Shown here: positions 63,304 through 64,000 of the stretch, one piece after another | How positions within the stretch are numbered: the stretch's first letter is position 1 | Layout: each line of letters starts with the position of its first letter | The notes under the pieces: generated by a model | Database searches by the model: none | Seen by the model: only the letters and a program-made list of their open reading frames with translations | Told to the model about the DNA's origin: nothing | Made by a program: the position numbers and the translations under genes | Source: Gammaproteobacteria bacterium | GTDB lineage: Bacteria > Pseudomonadota > Gammaproteobacteria > Pseudomonadales > Azotimanducaceae | Direction: 5' to 3' | NCBI GenBank assembly: GCA_009846005.1 | Contig: VXYL01000091.1 | Coordinates: 34,254 to 98,253, forward strand | Length of the DNA stretch: 64,000 bases

Positions 63304-63357
63304 GTTGCCTCCTTCGATTCCGTTGCGCGGCGGAGCTCCTTCCGCCGCGCCTTCGGC

Positions 63358-64000
63358 CTAAGCCTCCCGCGTCATCCGGCACGACGGGAATCCGGAACAG
63401 CCCCAGAACCTCCGTCCCGCGTTCCGGCCCCGCCGACTCGTTCGCAGCACCATGTCCCTCCCGCATCTCGGGCACTTCTGCGCCATCGCGGGATCGGCGC
63501 GGGACCGCAGGCCGCGAACGTGGGCCCGGCGCGCCGCCATCGACCCGTCGATGCGTGCCGTCGCGAGCGCGTCGCACACCGCGAGTACCACGGCCTCGGA
63601 CATGACCACCCGCGTGAACGACTTGACGTGGCGGGCGAAGCCCATCCCGACCGTGACGTTCTCCGGCAACGCGGTCTTCAACTCCGCATCGCCGACGAAC
63701 GCCACGACGGAGCACACGGCGCCTGCTGGCACCTCGAGCCCTCCGAGCGCCGCTTCGACGGCCTTCACGTGCCGGTAGTTCTGCCTTAGCGGATTCTGGA
63801 AGGACGTCTTCCTGCCGCCCGGCAGAACCTGCGTCCAGCGCCGGTCACGTTCGGCACCGAAAATCCAGCCCGCCATGTTCTTCGTTTCCACAACGAAGAC
63901 GCCGAACCGCGAAACGAACACGTGGTCGATCTGCGTCGTTCCGTCCAGGGTCGGCAGCATCACGTCGTGGAACCTGACGTAGGTAGCGGACGGCAGTGCG
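63358..64000 (-). CDS. NERD nuclease-domain protein with topoisomerase-type zinc finger, N-terminus outside window
   Basis: The frame enters from beyond the right edge. The NERD domain reads LPTLDGTTQIDHVFVSRFG and VFVVETKNMAGWIFG, with the D...ExK nuclease signature (QIDH, ETK). The middle helical/strand part is complete. The C-terminus is a four-Cys zinc finger like the topoisomerase I C-terminal finger: CPRCGRDMVLR, then FWGCSGFPSCRMTREA. NERD proteins are predicted DNA-processing enzymes often in accessory regions. The 5' end is missing, so at least 213 residues are shown. The REP/RAYT, Ntn-like and NERD genes form an accessory-looking end of the window. Confidence 0.85.
   Translation of the reverse strand, partial: ALPSATYVRFHDVMLPTLDGTTQIDHVFVSRFGVFVVETKNMAGWIFGAERDRRWTQVLPGGRKTSFQNPLRQNYRHVKAVEAALGGLEVPAGAVCSVVAFVGDAELKTALPENVTVGMGFARHVKSFTRVVMSEAVVLAVCDALATARIDGSMAARRAHVRGLRSRADPAMAQKCPRCGRDMVLRTSRRGRNAGRRFWGCSGFPSCRMTREA

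Noticed and set aside
63061..63789. Plus-strand 242-aa reading over the NERD gene
   Set aside because: No domain similarity and Arg/Pro-rich composition; the opposite strand encodes NERD and zinc-finger motifs.

Overview
The window reads as a GC-rich chromosomal segment of a gammaproteobacterium, probably an uncultivated marine or environmental lineage. The evidence is an almost perfect gammaproteobacterial dif site (22780-22807), LpxC and a type II secretion operon (Gram-negative envelope), HrpA, AGCS and CNT sodium-coupled transporters, and a marine-type 'dedicated sortase' two-component pair. There is no rRNA, CRISPR array or prophage. One tRNA (Ala-GGC) follows gltX.

Layout. 1-14 kb: end of glutathione reductase, alkaline phosphatase, Na+/alanine symporter, SppA, MurF, a MoaA-type radical SAM enzyme, a DUF1285 protein, a tandem pair of paralogous lipoproteins, then ETF-ubiquinone oxidoreductase, an alcohol-dehydrogenase-like enzyme and ETF beta/alpha. 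14-22.8 kb: PyrB, then a tight type II secretion operon gspE-F-G-H-I-J-K-L-M that lacks gspC and gspD. 22.8 kb: the dif site, i.e. the replication terminus, with KOPS-like octamers on the plus strand to its left and on the minus strand to its right. 23-30 kb: a methylsuccinyl-CoA-dehydrogenase-like flavoenzyme, an SMP-30 lactonase, a TctCBA transporter and a CaiB-type CoA-transferase. Together they suggest uptake and CoA activation of a carboxylate whose electrons go to the ETF system. 30-43.7 kb: BON lipoprotein, orphan ExbD, threonine aldolase, a nucleoside transporter opposite a PfkB kinase, a CPT-like kinase overlapping a sirtuin, a CoxE-like VWA protein, a diiron ferritin-like protein, an APH-fold kinase, a PdsR/PdsS-type two-component system without its sortase, and an MBL hydrolase. 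43.8-50 kb: a membrane Ser/Thr kinase-like protein whose catalytic Asp is Asn, coupled to a MORN-repeat protein, a TauD-type dioxygenase and several unknown small or exported proteins. 50-54.5 kb: tRNA-Ala, GltX, LpxC and a STAS/SpoIIE-phosphatase pair.

The most interesting biosynthetic system is at 54.6-56.8 kb. It is an HvfA-HvfB-HvfC (bufferin-like) RiPP operon: an exported precursor with four EGKCG motifs, a DUF692 multinuclear-iron oxidase and a DUF2063 partner. A predicted ECF-sigma-type promoter lies in front, and a strong hairpin separates the precursor from its maturation genes.

56.8-64 kb: HrpA helicase, REP-like repeats next to a truncated REP-associated transposase, and a 396-aa protein whose first 35 residues align with the proteasome/HslV catalytic N-terminus. 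The window ends with a small damaged gene and a NERD-nuclease/zinc-finger protein that runs off the end. All functional calls come from reading sequence motifs; no database search was run.
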